64,000 nucleotides of DNA from Asticcacaulis sp. (GTDB taxonomy: Bacteria > Pseudomonadota > Alphaproteobacteria > Caulobacterales > Caulobacteraceae), in NCBI GenBank assembly GCA_024707255.1, contig JANQAC010000002.1, positions 304,001 through 368,000 of the forward strand, in the 5' to 3' direction. Below are positions 40,250 through 50,511 of this stretch, piece by piece. Each line of letters starts with the position of its first letter. Position 1 is the first letter of the stretch. Both the position numbers and the translations under genes were made by a program. The notes beneath the pieces are model-generated. The model had not been told where the DNA came from. It searched no databases and saw only the letters and a program-made list of their open reading frames with translations.

Positions 40250-41125
40250 TTAGTCGCGCAACAGGTCGTTGATGCCGGTCTTGGAACGGGTCTGGGCATC
40301 CACGCGCTTGACGATGACGGCGCAATAGAGACTTGGCGATGCGGCGTTTGACCCGGCGCTGGCCGAAGGCATCGAGCCGGCCACAACCACCGAATAAGGC
40401 GGCACTTCGCCATAGGTGACTTCACCGGTGGCGCGGTCGACGATGCGGGTCGACTTGCCGATATAGACGCCCATGCCGAGCACGGAGCCTTCGCGGATGA
40501 TGCAGCCCTCGACCACTTCCGAGCGCGCGCCGATAAAGCAGTTGTCTTCAATAATGGTGGGGGAGGCTTGCAGCGGCTCCAGCACGCCGCCGATGCCGAC
40601 GCCGCCGGAGAGGTGGACGTTCTTACCGATCTGGGCGCAGGAACCGACCGTGGCCCAGGCATCGACCATGGTGCCTTCATCGACATAGGCGCCGATATTG
40701 ACGAAGGATGGCATCAGCACGACGTTCTTGCCGATAAAGGCGCCGGCGCGGACAATGGCGCCCGGCACGGCGCGGAAGCCGGCCTCTGTGAAATCCTTCA
40801 CGTTCCACTTGGCGAACTTGTTCGGCACCTTGTCCCAGAAGGGGCCGATCGGCGCCTGCTCGAACAAACCGCGGCCGGTGTGCATCAGTTCATTGCCATT
40901 GAGGCGGAAGGACAGCAAAACGGCCTTTTTTAGCCAGTCATGGGTGATCCACTGGCCATCCTTCTTTTCGGCGACACGAAAGCGGCCGCTGTCGATCAGG
41001 TCGATGGCGCCCATGACGGCCTGGCGATAAGCGCCCTGATAGGTGGGCGACAGGGTGTCGCGGACCTCCCAGGCGGCTTCGATATCATCCTTGAAGGCGG
41101 CGAGGTCGGACATGGCTGTGCTCAT
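40250..41125 (-). CDS. dapD: 2,3,4,5-tetrahydropyridine-2,6-dicarboxylate N-succinyltransferase
   Basis: 291 residues. Succinylates tetrahydrodipicolinate in the lysine/diaminopimelate pathway; cytosolic trimer. The N-terminal helical domain ([20 protein letters not shown]) is followed by the left-handed beta-helix of hexapeptide repeats ([59 protein letters not shown]). The C-terminus [17 protein letters not shown] is typical. Same strand as argB and the nucleotidase. Confidence 0.96.
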   Translation of the reverse strand: MSTAMSDLAAFKDDIEAAWEVRDTLSPTYQGAYRQAVMGAIDLIDSGRFRVAEKKDGQWITHDWLKKAVLLSFRLNGNELMHTGRGLFEQAPIGPFWDKVPNKFAKWNVKDFTEAGFRAVPGAIVRAGAFIGKNVVLMPSFVNIGAYVDEGTMVDAWATVGSCAQIGKNVHLSGGVGIGGVLEPLQASPTIIEDNCFIGARSEVVEGCIIREGSVLGMGVYIGKSTRIVDRATGEVTYGEVPPYSVVVAGSMPSASAGSNAASPSLYCAVIVKRVDAQTRSKTGINDLLRD

Positions 41126-41191
41126 CTGATGGGGCTGGAATATGGGCTAGGCCATAGGCTGCAAGTGACAGAGGATCAAGCCCTAATTCGC

Positions 41192-41836
41192 TTAAAAATC
41201 ACTCAGAAAGGCTTTCAGCGACGGGCTGCGGAAATCGACGTGCGGATCGGTGTTGGCGGGCGCCTTGGGCCCGACAAGGACGGTTTTCATGCCCAGTTGA
41301 TGCGCAGGCTTGAGGTTCTTCGGGCTATCCTCGAAGAAGGCGGATGTCCCCGGATGCACCGCATGGACGGCCATCATCTTTTCAAAAGTTTGCAGGGCCG
41401 GCTTGGGAATCCAGTCGGCACGTTCGAGGTGGAAGACGCCGTGGAAGAGGTCGGCCATCTGCATGTGGTCGAGCAGGCGGATGGCGTGGCGTTCGTCGCC
41501 ATTGGTGAAGACCAGTTTGCGGCCGGGCAAAGCATGGATCAGGCCGTTCAAATCGGGATCGGGCGCCAGGGTGTCGAGCGAGACATCGTGGACTTCGTTC
41601 AGGAATACATAGGGATCGATATTATGATAGGCGACCAACCCGGCCAGCGTGGTGCCGTGCTCGTGGAGATACTGATCCCGCAGGATCGCAGCTTCCGCCG
41701 GGGCCAGGCCGGTCTGACGGACCATGAAAGCGGCCATCTTTTCCTCCACCTGCGACATGATATTGGCTTCATGCGGATAGAGGGTCTGGTCGAGATCGAA
41801 TATCCAGGTATCGACGTGGGCGAGGGCGGCGTGCAT
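41192..41836 (-). CDS. HAD-family pyrimidine 5'-nucleotidase
   Basis: 214 residues from the ATG at 41836, which follows GGAG at good spacing. HAD motif 1 is WIFDLDQTLYP, motif 2 KLVFTNGDE, motif 3 lysine in WIPKPALQTF, and motif 4 AFFEDSPKNLKPA. The DLDQTLY pattern with a helical cap is that of the pyrimidine 5'-nucleotidase (Sdt1/PHM8-like) group. Lies between dapD and argB on the same strand, an order I recall from Caulobacter relatives. Confidence 0.88.
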   Translation of the reverse strand: MHAALAHVDTWIFDLDQTLYPHEANIMSQVEEKMAAFMVRQTGLAPAEAAILRDQYLHEHGTTLAGLVAYHNIDPYVFLNEVHDVSLDTLAPDPDLNGLIHALPGRKLVFTNGDERHAIRLLDHMQMADLFHGVFHLERADWIPKPALQTFEKMMAVHAVHPGTSAFFEDSPKNLKPAHQLGMKTVLVGPKAPANTDPHVDFRSPSLKAFLSDF

Positions 41837-41950
41837 GTCACAGATCTCCAAATCGCCTTGCGATTTGGCAAGCGCGACTGCGCGCCCGAGCCGTTGCGAG
41901 GAAAGCCTGCGTGGCGACTGAACGCAAAGAAAAAGCTGATTACGCCGACT

Positions 41951-42886
41951 TCAGTCGGCCGTAATCAGCGTACCCGCGCCATGTTCGGTGAACAACTCGA
42001 CCAGCATGGCGTGCGGACGGCGGCCATCGAGAATAACCACAGCCTCGACGCCCGATTCCACCGCCATGATGGCGGTTTCCAGCTTCGGGATCATGCCGCC
42101 GACGGCGACGCCCGATTCGATCAGGCCCTTGGCTTCCGAAATGGTCATCTGACGGATCAGGTTCTTGTTTTCGTCGAGCACGCCGGCGATATCGGTCAGC
42201 AGCAACATGCGCTTGGCATTGAGCTTGCCGGCCACGGCGCCGGCCACGGTATCGGCGTTGATATTGAAGGTATGGCCGTCTTCCGACACGCCGATCGGAG
42301 CGATGACCGGCACATAGTCATGGTTCGGATCGTCGATCAGGGTGCGGATCAGTTTGTCGTCAACCGTCTTGGGCTCGCCGACAAAGCCGAGATCGACGAC
42401 CTGCTCGATCATCGAATCCGGGTCCTTCTTGATGCGGGTGGCCTTCTCGACCGTGATCAGGCCGGCGTCTTTACCCGAAAGGCCGACGCCGCGGACATCG
42501 GCTTCGCGGCCGGCCCGGGTGATCCAGTTGGCGATCTCCTTGTTGACCGCACCCGAAAGCACCATTTCGGCAATTTCCATGGTGGCGTCGTCCGTCACGC
42601 GCAGGCCGTCTATGAAGGTCGACTTGACGCCGGCACGGCCAAGCATGGAGGAAATCTGCGGGCCGCCGCCATGGACGACCACCGGATGGATACCGAGTAG
42701 CTTTAGAAGCACGATATCCGAGGCGAAAATCTTCGCCGTTTCGGCCTCGCCCATGGCATGGCCGCCGTACTTGATCGTCACGATCTCACGGTCGTAGATC
42801 TGAATATAGGGAAGGGCTTCGGCCAGTTGCTTGGCGGTGGCCCAGCCACGTTCTTCAGCGGAGTCGATTTCGGTCTGGATGATCAT
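41951..42886 (-). CDS. argB: acetylglutamate kinase
   Basis: 311 residues. Phosphorylates N-acetyl-L-glutamate, the second step of arginine synthesis. Amino-acid-kinase motifs: IKYGGHAMG (phosphate loop), [44 protein letters not shown] (nucleotide pocket) and [11 protein letters not shown]. An N-terminal helix (residues 1-30) is present, the type linked to arginine feedback inhibition in hexameric forms. About 110 bases separate it from the nucleotidase gene downstream. Confidence 0.96.
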   Translation of the reverse strand: MIIQTEIDSAEERGWATAKQLAEALPYIQIYDREIVTIKYGGHAMGEAETAKIFASDIVLLKLLGIHPVVVHGGGPQISSMLGRAGVKSTFIDGLRVTDDATMEIAEMVLSGAVNKEIANWITRAGREADVRGVGLSGKDAGLITVEKATRIKKDPDSMIEQVVDLGFVGEPKTVDDKLIRTLIDDPNHDYVPVIAPIGVSEDGHTFNINADTVAGAVAGKLNAKRMLLLTDIAGVLDENKNLIRQMTISEAKGLIESGVAVGGMIPKLETAIMAVESGVEAVVILDGRRPHAMLVELFTEHGAGTLITAD

Positions 42887-42934
42887 GCGCGCGCATTAGC
42901 GGATATGTATGTCGCTGTCATGAATTTTTTCGGA

Positions 42935-43537
42935 TTACACCGGTTTACGCAACGAAAAGCGCGTGGCGGTGAGCGTATCGGAGACGGCGCAGGTTTTGGA
43001 ATCGATGAAATTCAGCGCCCGCATATGGCTGCGCACCGCCGATTCCGGCAGACTGGATTTGGCGCCCTTGGGATAGACGATCCAGACGGGCGCGTGGGGC
43101 AGGCGCTGGGTTAGTTCCGCCAGGCCGGCATTGAGTTCGGTCGGTGTCAACGCCACGGCGATGGACAGGGCAGCACAGGCCGGATCGGTGGTGACGGCAT
43201 TGATCAGGGCGTCATTGAGCGGACCATCACCCACATGCCCCCAGACCAGCGCCCGGTGACCGGCATCGACGCCCAGCTTCTGCGCCAGGGAAGGCGGCTC
43301 GGTTGTCAGCTTTTTCAGCCACTTTGCCGCCTGGCCTTCCGGCAGGGCCAGGGCATAGGCCAAGCCGTTATGCTCAAACAGCAGTTCGTGATTGACCACG
43401 CGCGGGTCTTTCAGTTCGGCGATGGGCAGGGTCTTTTTGAATGCACCGCGTAAGGTTAGTTCGCGGCTCTCCAACAGGGCGTGGGCGTGATGGCTGTCGT
43501 GCCCGATCCTGACTTCGCTTTCAGCTTCCAGACCCAT
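42935..43537 (-). CDS. conserved hypothetical protein, DUF3052-like C-terminus
   Basis: 200 residues with no membrane segment. The C-terminal half (HAPVWIVYPKGAKSSLPESA, LNFIDSKTCAVSDTLTATRF) resembles DUF3052 proteins, which have no known activity. The N-terminal half (ELLFEHNGLAYALALPEGQAAKWLKKL) is not recognised. It lies between engB and argB on the same strand and probably belongs to that transcript. Confidence 0.75.
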   Translation of the reverse strand: MGLEAESEVRIGHDSHHAHALLESRELTLRGAFKKTLPIAELKDPRVVNHELLFEHNGLAYALALPEGQAAKWLKKLTTEPPSLAQKLGVDAGHRALVWGHVGDGPLNDALINAVTTDPACAALSIAVALTPTELNAGLAELTQRLPHAPVWIVYPKGAKSSLPESAVRSHMRALNFIDSKTCAVSDTLTATRFSLRKPV

Positions 43538-43597
43538 GACGGCACCTCTTTCGGGGGCAGACTATCACGTTTGGCGAGGTGCGCAATTATATCCGGC

Positions 43598-44248
43598 TTA
43601 CAGCGTGACGCCGCAGGTCTGCATGATTTCGAGGCGCAGTTCCGGGATGCCGAAACCGCTTTCCGACGAGGTGGCCAGCACGACCGGGTGGGCCGCCGGG
43701 CGCTTTCTGATGGCGTTCTGCGTGGCCTCGATTACCTTCGCCAGTTCCGCCGGCTTGATCTTGTCGGCCTTGGTCAGCACGATCTGGTAGCTGACGGCGG
43801 CTTTATCGAGTGCATCCATCGGCTCGTTATCGACCTCTTTCAGGCCGTGACGTGCATCGATCAGCAGATAGGCACGCTTGAGGTTCGGGCGGCCGCGCAG
43901 ATAGTCACGGCCCAGGTTCTGGAATTTCTTGACCGTGGTCTTGGAGGCGCGCGCCCAGCCGTAGCCGGGCAGGTCGACCATGTGCATGGCGTCATTGAGC
44001 AGGAAGAAGTTCAGCTCACGGGTGCGGCCCGGTTCGTTGGAGGCGCGGGCGAGGTATTTCTGGCCGACCAGGGCATTGATCAGCGACGACTTGCCGACAT
44101 TGGAACGGCCGGCGAAGGCGATTTCCGGCAGTTCGTCGGGCGGCAGTTGCGCCACGGATACGGCGCCCATGACGAAAGAGACCGGGCGGGCGAAAAGCAC
44201 CCGCGCGGCCTCTAACTGTTCAGCGTGTTGCTGTTCCGATTCGGTCAC
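43598..44248 (-). CDS. engB: ribosome biogenesis GTPase YihA/YsxC
   Basis: 216 residues from the GTG at 44248, which overlaps the yidC stop (GTGA). Helps assemble the large ribosomal subunit. G1 [15 protein letters not shown]2 region [11 protein letters not shown]3 DLPGYGWA, G4 LTKADK and the G5 region [10 protein letters not shown] are complete. A longer in-frame extension lies inside yidC and is rejected. Coupling to yidC is conserved in alphaproteobacteria. Confidence 0.95.
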   Translation of the reverse strand: MTESEQQHAEQLEAARVLFARPVSFVMGAVSVAQLPPDELPEIAFAGRSNVGKSSLINALVGQKYLARASNEPGRTRELNFFLLNDAMHMVDLPGYGWARASKTTVKKFQNLGRDYLRGRPNLKRAYLLIDARHGLKEVDNEPMDALDKAAVSYQIVLTKADKIKPAELAKVIEATQNAIRKRPAAHPVVLATSSESGFGIPELRLEIMQTCGVTL

Positions 44249-46104
44249 GCCGCTTTCTTGCCCTTGTTCATCATCTCGCCCAGTTTCTGGAAGCCGGTAT
44301 CGATGGGGTTCGAGACCTTGAGGCGGTGCATGATGGAATATTGCTGGAGGATGGTCAGGATGTTCGACCAAATCCAGTAGATGATCAGGCCGACGGCGAC
44401 GTGGGCCATGAAGAAGGTCAGCATGAGCGGCATGAAGGCCATCATCTTCTTCTGCATCGGATCGACGCCGGTCATTGGGGTCATCTGCTGGCTCAGCCAC
44501 ATCGAGCAGCCATAAAGAATGGCGACGACGCCGATATGCAGCGGGCCGGCGAGGACCGTGCCGATCAGCGGCACGGTGGCGGGATCAAACGGCAGCAGGC
44601 CGAAGAGATTGACGATAGTGGTGGAATCGGGCGCCGACAGATCGTTGATCCAGCCGAAGAAGGGGGCGTGGCGCATTTCGATGGCCAGTTGCAACACCTT
44701 GTACAGCGACCAGAAGACCGGAATTTGCAGCAGCATGGGCAGGCAGCCGCCGAGGCCGGCCATCGGATTGACCTTTTCCTCCTGATAGAGGGCCATGGTC
44801 GCTTCCTGCTGCTTCTGCATGTCGTCAGGGAAGCGCTTCTTGATGGCGTCGAGCTTTGGCTTCAGGCGATCCTGCACCTGGCGCATCTTGGTCATCGACT
44901 CGTAGGAGCGGTGGGCCAGCGGATAGAAGACGACCTTGACGATAACGGTCAGGGCCAGGATGGCGAAACCGAAATTGCCGAGGAAGGCATAGAGCTTATC
45001 GAGCAGCCAATACATCGGATAGGTGATGATGGAGAGCATTCCCCAGTCCACGGCCCAGTGGAAGCGCGGGATGTGCAGGCTGTCTTCATAGGTCTGAAGC
45101 TGGGTGTTCTGCTTGGCGCCAGCAAAGACATGCGATTGCGCCTTCCAGGTCTGGCCGGGGGCGACGGTCACGGGCGCATCGACATAGCCGCTGCGGAAGA
45201 CGGGGACGCCGTCGGTGACGATCGCCTTGGCGGTATAGGACACCGCCTGGGTTTGGTTAGGGATGACGGCCGCCATCCAGTACTTGTCGGTGATGCCGTA
45301 CCAGCCGCCAACCGAATCCTGGCTTTCGAGCGCCTTGCCGTCCTTCGGCTTGGCCATGTCTTTGTACTTCAGCGAGGCCGTGCGGTAATCGCCGAGCTTC
45401 GGTTTGTCCATGGTCTTGGAATAGGTGGCGATGGCGCCTTCATGGACCACGGCGTTCTTGCCGGCATCGGCGGGCATACCGCTGCGCATGACGACCGAGA
45501 AGGGCTGGAAGCTGACGGGTGCTGTGCCGGTATTGGTCACCGCGTCATCCTCGGTGATCATGTAGTTGGCGTCGATGCTGAGCGTACGGGTAAAGGTCAG
45601 GCCGCTGCCATTGACATAGCTGAGCACGACCGGCTGGCCGGGGCTGAGCACGCTGCCGCCTGTCTGGGTCCAGACGGTGTTGTTGTCCGGCATTCCGGGG
45701 ACGTTCTGGGCGAAATAGGCCGACTGCACATAGTAGGCGTTCTTCGCGCCGGCGGGGGTCAGCAGTTCGACCGGGTCATTCTTCTTTTCGACCGTCTGGT
45801 CGTATTTGATCATGTAGAGATCGTCGATCAGCGCGCCTTTCAGGGCAATCGAGCCCTTCAGCGAAGGGGTGCTGATGTTAATGCGCGGTGAGGTGGCCAG
45901 GGCCTGCTCGCGGGTCAGCGTTGTCGAGACGCCGCCGAGCGGTAGTCCGGCCGCGGCACTGGAAGACGCTGCCGCGGCGACCTGCATGGCGGCTTCACGC
46001 TTCTTCTGTTGCGGCCCAAAAACGAAGAACTGATAGATTGCCAGCACGGCCATGCTGATAACCAGGAAATAGATCATATTCTTGTTGTCGGTAGTGTTAT
46101 TCAT
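44245..46104 (-). CDS. yidC: membrane protein insertase YidC
   Basis: 619 residues. Inserts and folds inner-membrane proteins, alone or with Sec. An N-terminal helix ([21 protein letters not shown]) is followed by the large periplasmic domain (to about 345). Then comes the conserved five-helix core with [20 protein letters not shown], the coiled cytoplasmic loop [22 protein letters not shown], and [20 protein letters not shown] basic tail ends GKKAA. The gene order rpmH-rnpA-yidC-engB is classical. No yidD is present in the 112 bases before it. Confidence 0.96.
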   Translation of the reverse strand: MNNTTDNKNMIYFLVISMAVLAIYQFFVFGPQQKKREAAMQVAAAASSSAAAGLPLGGVSTTLTREQALATSPRINISTPSLKGSIALKGALIDDLYMIKYDQTVEKKNDPVELLTPAGAKNAYYVQSAYFAQNVPGMPDNNTVWTQTGGSVLSPGQPVVLSYVNGSGLTFTRTLSIDANYMITEDDAVTNTGTAPVSFQPFSVVMRSGMPADAGKNAVVHEGAIATYSKTMDKPKLGDYRTASLKYKDMAKPKDGKALESQDSVGGWYGITDKYWMAAVIPNQTQAVSYTAKAIVTDGVPVFRSGYVDAPVTVAPGQTWKAQSHVFAGAKQNTQLQTYEDSLHIPRFHWAVDWGMLSIITYPMYWLLDKLYAFLGNFGFAILALTVIVKVVFYPLAHRSYESMTKMRQVQDRLKPKLDAIKKRFPDDMQKQQEATMALYQEEKVNPMAGLGGCLPMLLQIPVFWSLYKVLQLAIEMRHAPFFGWINDLSAPDSTTIVNLFGLLPFDPATVPLIGTVLAGPLHIGVVAILYGCSMWLSQQMTPMTGVDPMQKKMMAFMPLMLTFFMAHVAVGLIIYWIWSNILTILQQYSIMHRLKVSNPIDTGFQKLGEMMNKGKKAA

Positions 46105-46216
46105 CGAACGGTCTTTTTCCTAGTTGTAGCTCAAGCGCCGCATGGCTACCTCGCATCGGCTCGGGCGGGCATATCTTTCATCAAGGTTGGCGCCCTTGCC
46201 ACAAAGCCGTAAGAGG

Positions 46217-46564
46217 TCACGGCGTTGTGGAGTTTTGTTTCTGGCGGGCCAGCCTTATCAGGGCGGCTTTGACATCGTCAAGTAAAGCCTTCCAGTCACG
46301 CGAAACCGTGTCGGCGCGGGCGATCAGCACATAGTCGTGTCCGGGCAGGCCAAATTGCGGGATTATCTGTTCGGCGGCTTCACGCAGGCGGCGCTTGGCG
46401 CGGTTGCGCACAACGGCGTTGCCGACTTTCTTCGTGCAGGTGAAGCCGACCTTGATCTCGTCATCTTCGCGCGGCTTTGCCTGCACGACCACGCCGGGAC
46501 GCGCCTGCCAGGCGGCCTTTGAGGCGGCCAGAAATTCTGCGCGGACTTTGAGGCGGGGAATCAT
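46217..46564 (-). CDS. rnpA: ribonuclease P protein component
   Basis: 115 residues. Binds the RNase P RNA for tRNA 5' maturation. The RNR-type motif is VGNAVVRNRAKRRLREA, preceded by VGFTCTKKV, and the C-terminal block is HDYVLIARADTVSRDWKALL. Between rpmH and yidC on the same strand, as expected. Confidence 0.95.
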   Translation of the reverse strand: MIPRLKVRAEFLAASKAAWQARPGVVVQAKPREDDEIKVGFTCTKKVGNAVVRNRAKRRLREAAEQIIPQFGLPGHDYVLIARADTVSRDWKALLDDVKAALIRLARQKQNSTTP

Positions 46565-46600
46565 AAGTGCTTAAGATGATAAGCCATGCCGGAAATACAA

Positions 46601-46631
46601 GAAGAGTCCTTAAGCGACTTAAGGACTCTTC
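46601..46631. terminator. perfect hairpin between rpmH and rnpA
   Basis: GAAGAGTCCTTAAG and CTTAAGGACTCTTC form a perfect 14-base stem closed by a 3-base loop. It has no strong T run on either strand, so it may be a partial terminator or processing site that sets the high rpmH to rnpA ratio. Confidence 0.6.
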
Positions 46632-46659
46632 TCAAAATCACAGCAGTGCGAAGACGCTA

Positions 46660-46800
46660 TTAAGCGGTCAGGCGCTTGCGGCCCTTGGCGCGGCGGCGGG
46701 CGACGATCTTCTGGCCGTTCTTGGTGGCCATGCGGGTGCGGTAGCCGTGGCGGCGCTTGCGCACGAGGCGGCTCGGCTGATAGGTACGTTTCGTTCCCAT
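46660..46800 (-). CDS. rpmH: 50S ribosomal protein L34
   Basis: 46 residues from the ATG at 46800, the usual L34 size. [20 protein letters not shown], then the arginine/lysine-rich tail ([13 protein letters not shown]). The frame continues upstream without family resemblance, so the shorter start is used. First gene of the rnpA-yidC-engB set. Confidence 0.95.
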   Translation of the reverse strand: MGTKRTYQPSRLVRKRRHGYRTRMATKNGQKIVARRRAKGRKRLTA

Positions 46801-46980
46801 AGGGGGCTCCGATTGGTTCAGGCGGGCCCAGTGCAGGGCCGGAATTGCGTAAAGAGGCGCGTGGATAGTCCAGCCACACAGCCTTGTCAATAATATTTGG
46901 CTCGATTCTGCGAAAATGCGTCTGCCATGCGGAAATTCTGCTATATATACAACGAAGCAGTATCAGGATCAAAGGTTTAC

Positions 46981-48543
46981 GTGTTCGATCAGGGCAAATC
47001 AGGCGGCAATTACCTGAGGCCGGACAGGCCCCGCAAGCCGGTCAGGCGTGCCGGGTTCTATGCCGAGCGCCTGAGCCATGCCGCGCGCCTGATCGCGGCT
47101 TTTTCCGTGAAGTACGGTGTGCTGGGCTTTCAACTGGCTCGTAAGTTCGTCTTCAGCCTGTCGGGACAATTGCTGATTCTGACCGCCCTCTTCATCGCTA
47201 TTGTCGAGGCGGTGATCGTCATTCCGTCGCTCGCCTCCGATCATGAGCGTTGGTTGCTCGATCGCGTGCGCCAGGCCGAACTGGTGTCGCAATCCATCGA
47301 TGTGGCGCAGAATAATGCTGTTTCCAAGGAGGTTTCCAACCAGCTTCGTCGCAGCGCTGGTGTGCTCTACCTGGCGGTCGAGATCAATGGCGAGAGCTAC
47401 CGGCTTTACGATTCGCGCGTCGGCGTGCCGGAAGAGGTGCTCGACCTGCGCCAGTCGCATAAGAACCTGTGGCATGACATTCTCTACCTGTGGGCGCCGT
47501 GGAATACCTTCATGGGCCGCTCCGACCGCCTGATCCATGTGGTGGCGCAGCCCAAGGTGCGCGGCGGCCAGGAAATCGAGATCGTCGTCAGGGCCGAACC
47601 GCTCAAGACCTATCTGAAATCCAGCCTCGGCAGCATGTTGCGGGTGTCCTTAAGCATCTCGTTCCTGGCCGGTTTCCTGGTCTTTATCGGCCTGTCAGTC
47701 TTTGTTGTGCGGCCCATCCGGCAACTGACCAAGAGCATTGTCCGCTTCAAGTCCAATCCGGAAGATGCCACGGCGACGCCCCGGCCGTCCGGCCGGCCGG
47801 ACGAGATCGGCCAGATCGAACGCGAAATGGCCTCGATGCAGGAAGAGGTGCGCCAGGCCCTGCGCTCGCGGGCGCGTCTGGCGGCGCTGGGGCAGGCGGT
47901 TTCCAAGATCAACCACGACCTGCGCAACATGCTGACCGCGGCGCAGATGGCCTCCGACCGTCTGGCCAATTCCGCCGACCCGACTGTGGCCAAGGCCCTG
48001 CCGCGCCTCGAACGCGCGCTCGACCGGGCGGTTTCTCTGGCGCAGAACGTCCTGACCTATGGCAAGTCGGACGAGCAGACGCCGCAGATTCAGATTGTCC
48101 GCCTCAAAGAACTGGCCGAAGCTGCCGCCGAGGATGCAGGCTTGGCGCCGGAAGGGGTGCGCTTTGTCTCACGCGTGGCCAAGGGCTTCAATCTGGAGGT
48201 CGACCCGGAGCAACTGCACCGGATGCTGGTCAATCTGATGCGCAATGCCCGTCAGGCTATCGAGCTGCAACCGAACCGCAAGGTGCGCGGGCGCGTGACG
48301 CTGACGGCGATCAAGACCAGCGAGGAAGTTCTGCTGATCGTTTCGGACAATGGCCCCGGCATTCCGGAAAAGCTGCGTGAAAAACTGTTCCAGCCCTTTA
48401 CCTCAAGTTCGACGCCGGGCGGTTCCGGCCTTGGCCTTGCCATTGGCCGCGAACTGGCGCAACTGCATGGCGGCGATGTCCGTCTGGTCAGCACGGGCAC
48501 TGACGGTACGACCTTTGAAGTGCGCCTGCCGCTGAAGCCATAA
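46981..48543 (+). CDS. HAMP-domain sensor histidine kinase
   Basis: 520 residues from the GTG at 46981, preceded by AAAGG; ATG at 46927 lacks a ribosome site. TM1 is at about 60-82 (QLLILTALFIAIVEAVIVI), then a periplasmic sensor of about 135 residues, TM2 at about 220-242, and HAMP (RPIRQLTKSIVRFK). The phospho-acceptor is H311 in KINHDLRNMLTAA, an H-box of the HDLRN type. HATPase motifs NLMRNARQAIE, DNGPGIPEKLR and GGSGLGLAI close the protein. No response regulator is adjacent. A TATATA stretch near 46942 could be a -10 element. Confidence 0.88.
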   Translation: MFDQGKSGGNYLRPDRPRKPVRRAGFYAERLSHAARLIAAFSVKYGVLGFQLARKFVFSLSGQLLILTALFIAIVEAVIVIPSLASDHERWLLDRVRQAELVSQSIDVAQNNAVSKEVSNQLRRSAGVLYLAVEINGESYRLYDSRVGVPEEVLDLRQSHKNLWHDILYLWAPWNTFMGRSDRLIHVVAQPKVRGGQEIEIVVRAEPLKTYLKSSLGSMLRVSLSISFLAGFLVFIGLSVFVVRPIRQLTKSIVRFKSNPEDATATPRPSGRPDEIGQIEREMASMQEEVRQALRSRARLAALGQAVSKINHDLRNMLTAAQMASDRLANSADPTVAKALPRLERALDRAVSLAQNVLTYGKSDEQTPQIQIVRLKELAEAAAEDAGLAPEGVRFVSRVAKGFNLEVDPEQLHRMLVNLMRNARQAIELQPNRKVRGRVTLTAIKTSEEVLLIVSDNGPGIPEKLREKLFQPFTSSSTPGGSGLGLAIGRELAQLHGGDVRLVSTGTDGTTFEVRLPLKP

Positions 48544-48558
48544 TTGACGGAGTAGAGC

Positions 48559-49089
48559 TTGGAATTCGAGGAACTGCTGGAATTGGCGCGGGACAGCTAT
48601 GTCGGTCAGTTTGTCGACTTTGTCGATAAACAGTCGGCGCTGTTCGAGCAGGGCGCGGCCGAGGTCAAGCTCCAGATCACTGGCGACAGCGAATATTACC
48701 GCAACTATTTCTGCGCAGATTTCGCCTCGAATGACGATGACGGCCATGTGGTCGAACTGGCGCCGGACGAGGAGGTGACCTTCGATCCGGTCGAGGTGTC
48801 GCTGGGCGAGATGGACATGACGGTCACCCGGCTGGTGTGGAATGACGTTACGGTCGCTTCCAATGACCGGACCCTGCTGGCCAGCGATTTCGCCGAATGG
48901 TTCGAAACCTGGTTCGATCCGGAAGAGACGACCTTCGATCCGGATACGCGGTTTTCCGCCTGCATCCATTCGCTGAAGGTCGATTCCGCTCAGGTAACGG
49001 TCGATTTTGGCACGGCGCCGGTCACCGCGCTTGCGGACCTGTTGATGCGGTTTGAAAGCCTGGGCTGCAAGTCGCTGACCGTCAGCTAA
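48559..49089 (+). CDS. conserved hypothetical acidic protein
   Basis: 176 residues, strongly acidic, with no signal or membrane segment. Starts at a TTG after GGAG, 15 bases behind the histidine kinase gene, so the two are probably co-transcribed. Repeating aromatic/acidic blocks (FAEWFETWFDPEETTFDP, DGHVVELAPDEEVTFDP) suggest a beta-rich fold. I do not recognise a family. Immediately after it the sequence turns into decayed accessory DNA. Confidence 0.75.
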   Translation: MEFEELLELARDSYVGQFVDFVDKQSALFEQGAAEVKLQITGDSEYYRNYFCADFASNDDDGHVVELAPDEEVTFDPVEVSLGEMDMTVTRLVWNDVTVASNDRTLLASDFAEWFETWFDPEETTFDPDTRFSACIHSLKVDSAQVTVDFGTAPVTALADLLMRFESLGCKSLTVS

Positions 49090-49123
49090 GCTGGTTCAAG
49101 ATGTCCGCATCTCGGTGATGGTA

Positions 49124-49224
49124 ACCCTGGGCCTTTCCCGCAAGGGCTGGCGTGACGCGGCAGCCATCCGCCGGATATTCAAGGCGGCCTTTACGGCGGC
49201 CGGATTTCCGCGCAAGGCGGGATA
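49124..49224 (+). pseudogene. tyrosine-recombinase-like fragment
   Basis: A frame between stops reads GWRDAAAIRRIFKAAFTAAGFP and ends at TAA (49222-49224). The segment IRRIFKAAFTAAGFP resembles the block ahead of the active-site HSFR motif in phage-type integrases (typically PIR-IF--AF--AGLPYFNPHSFR). The catalytic motif itself is lost. Its position beside a restriction-gene remnant fits an old integrated element. Weak evidence because the piece is short. Confidence 0.3.
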
Positions 49225-49368
49225 AGGCGGGGGTATCGAAGAGATCGCCACTTAGACCGCGCACGGACCGGCGCCAGCCGGTGACACGCGAGGCCACAAT
49301 TCCATAAATGAGCGGTTTGCGGCGTTTGGGGCTTGCCCCGGCGGCGTGACTGCGTTCCAATGGAGCGC

Positions 49369-50021
49369 ACCGGCAAGGATCAGCGCGCCAGCGGCCATAT
49401 TCACGCCGATGACATCAAGGACTGGCTCACCACCGCCGGGCTGGATGACGCCGAAATCGCCATCAAGACCGCCGAACAGAACGATCTGAGCCAGCCGGAA
49501 AACCTCGATCTGTTGTCTCCCACCAACCGCGTGCGGGTGATCATCACCAAGGCGGCGCGACAGGAAGGCGGGAAGCGTTCAAGAGCACCGAAGTCTACCT
49601 GCCCAAGGTGCTTTGGGTGGAAGGCCCCGAGGTGGAGAGTGCGGTGCGTGAACTGGATTATGAAACCGATGTGCTGGCGGCCATCGACTGGCGCGGCTTT
49701 GATCCGGCGCTGGTGGCGGACAGCATCCCGGAAAACGCCCATACGGCGGAAAGCCAGTTGCAGCGGATCAGCCTGACCGATACGCCGGAGCACTTCGCCA
49801 CCACCGATCTGGCTGCCGGACTGGAGACCCTGCGGTTTGATCCGTCCCATGCGGTGCGGATGATTTCCGACCTGGTGCCGAACCCCTTTGTCGGGCGGGA
49901 GATTGTCGGGGCAGTGGTGACGCGCCTGGTGGCGCGCGGCTTTGATGCGGTGAAGATCAGGGCGCTATCCAGCCTGATCGTGAAAGAACTGCGCAAGGGG
50001 ATGGAAACCGAACGGACGTGA
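49369..50021 (+). pseudogene. remnant of type III restriction enzyme Res subunit (DEAD/DEAH helicase)
   Basis: Two pieces in different frames. The first (about 49369-49575) reads ERTGKDQRASGHIHADDIKD and later LLSPTNRVRVIITKAARQEG, the helicase C-terminal region where intact Res proteins continue QEGWDCPFAY. The second (about 49577-50021) reads FKSTEVYLPKVLWVEG, ELDYETDVLAAIDWRG and ends KELRKGMETERT, a later part of Res. The stretch between them, normally over a hundred residues, is deleted, and all of the N-terminal ATPase region is absent. No methylase (Mod) gene is near. Clearly non-functional; family call from motif resemblance. Confidence 0.65.
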
Positions 50022-50511
50022 AAAGCGGGCGAGCCCGAGAATGTACCGCATGAAAATCAAATTGGGGGTACATTTGGGGTATGTGTGATTTTGGGTGATT
50101 TAAAAATAGTTATAATTCAATCAATAATTTAAATTGCGACAGTCCGACCGGGCCAGAAGGCTTTCTCCTCAGTTCAGCATCTCACGCGTGCCAAACAGGA
50201 AGCGGCGGCACACTGCAAATTAGGAACAGATTTATTCAACTCTTACAGAGATATAGGGGATCTGTCTGCCAAACTTACGATCTTGAAGGCATGATCAACA
50301 GGAAGAGGCCGTGCGCCTCACGCGTTGAAAGGTAGATTTCCATGTGGTCCCGCCGCCATTTCTCCGATGCCAGACCGGCCGGTGTTGCTTTTCTGCAAAA
50401 CCTGTTCGCCCATCAAAAATCGCCCACATCTGTGATAGATAATCTCGCTGCGGTCGCTCTGCCACTGCGCCGGCTGGCACGCGCCAAGGCGCCAAATCCG
50501 GCACATTGACC
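50022..50511. other. gene-free accessory stretch
   Basis: About 490 bases without a convincing gene. It contains two near-repeats (TTGGGGGTACA and TTTGGGGTATG at about 50065-50085), which recall sequence found next to integrase genes. An AT-rich patch follows (50098-50140) and then normal GC-rich DNA. A 55-codon frame from 50341 has no ribosome site or family. Probably the edge of a decayed element. Confidence 0.45.

Noticed and set aside
40940-42700. 586-codon open frame on the + strand
   Set aside because: Antisense to dapD, the nucleotidase and argB, all clearly real; long antisense frames are expected in GC-rich DNA.
44326-45891. 521-codon open frame on the + strand
   Set aside because: Antisense to yidC; low-complexity His/Arg/Gly-rich translation typical of shadow frames.
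50341-50508. 55-codon frame before the iron-permease gene
   Set aside because: No ribosome site, no similarity, and it lies in decayed DNA.
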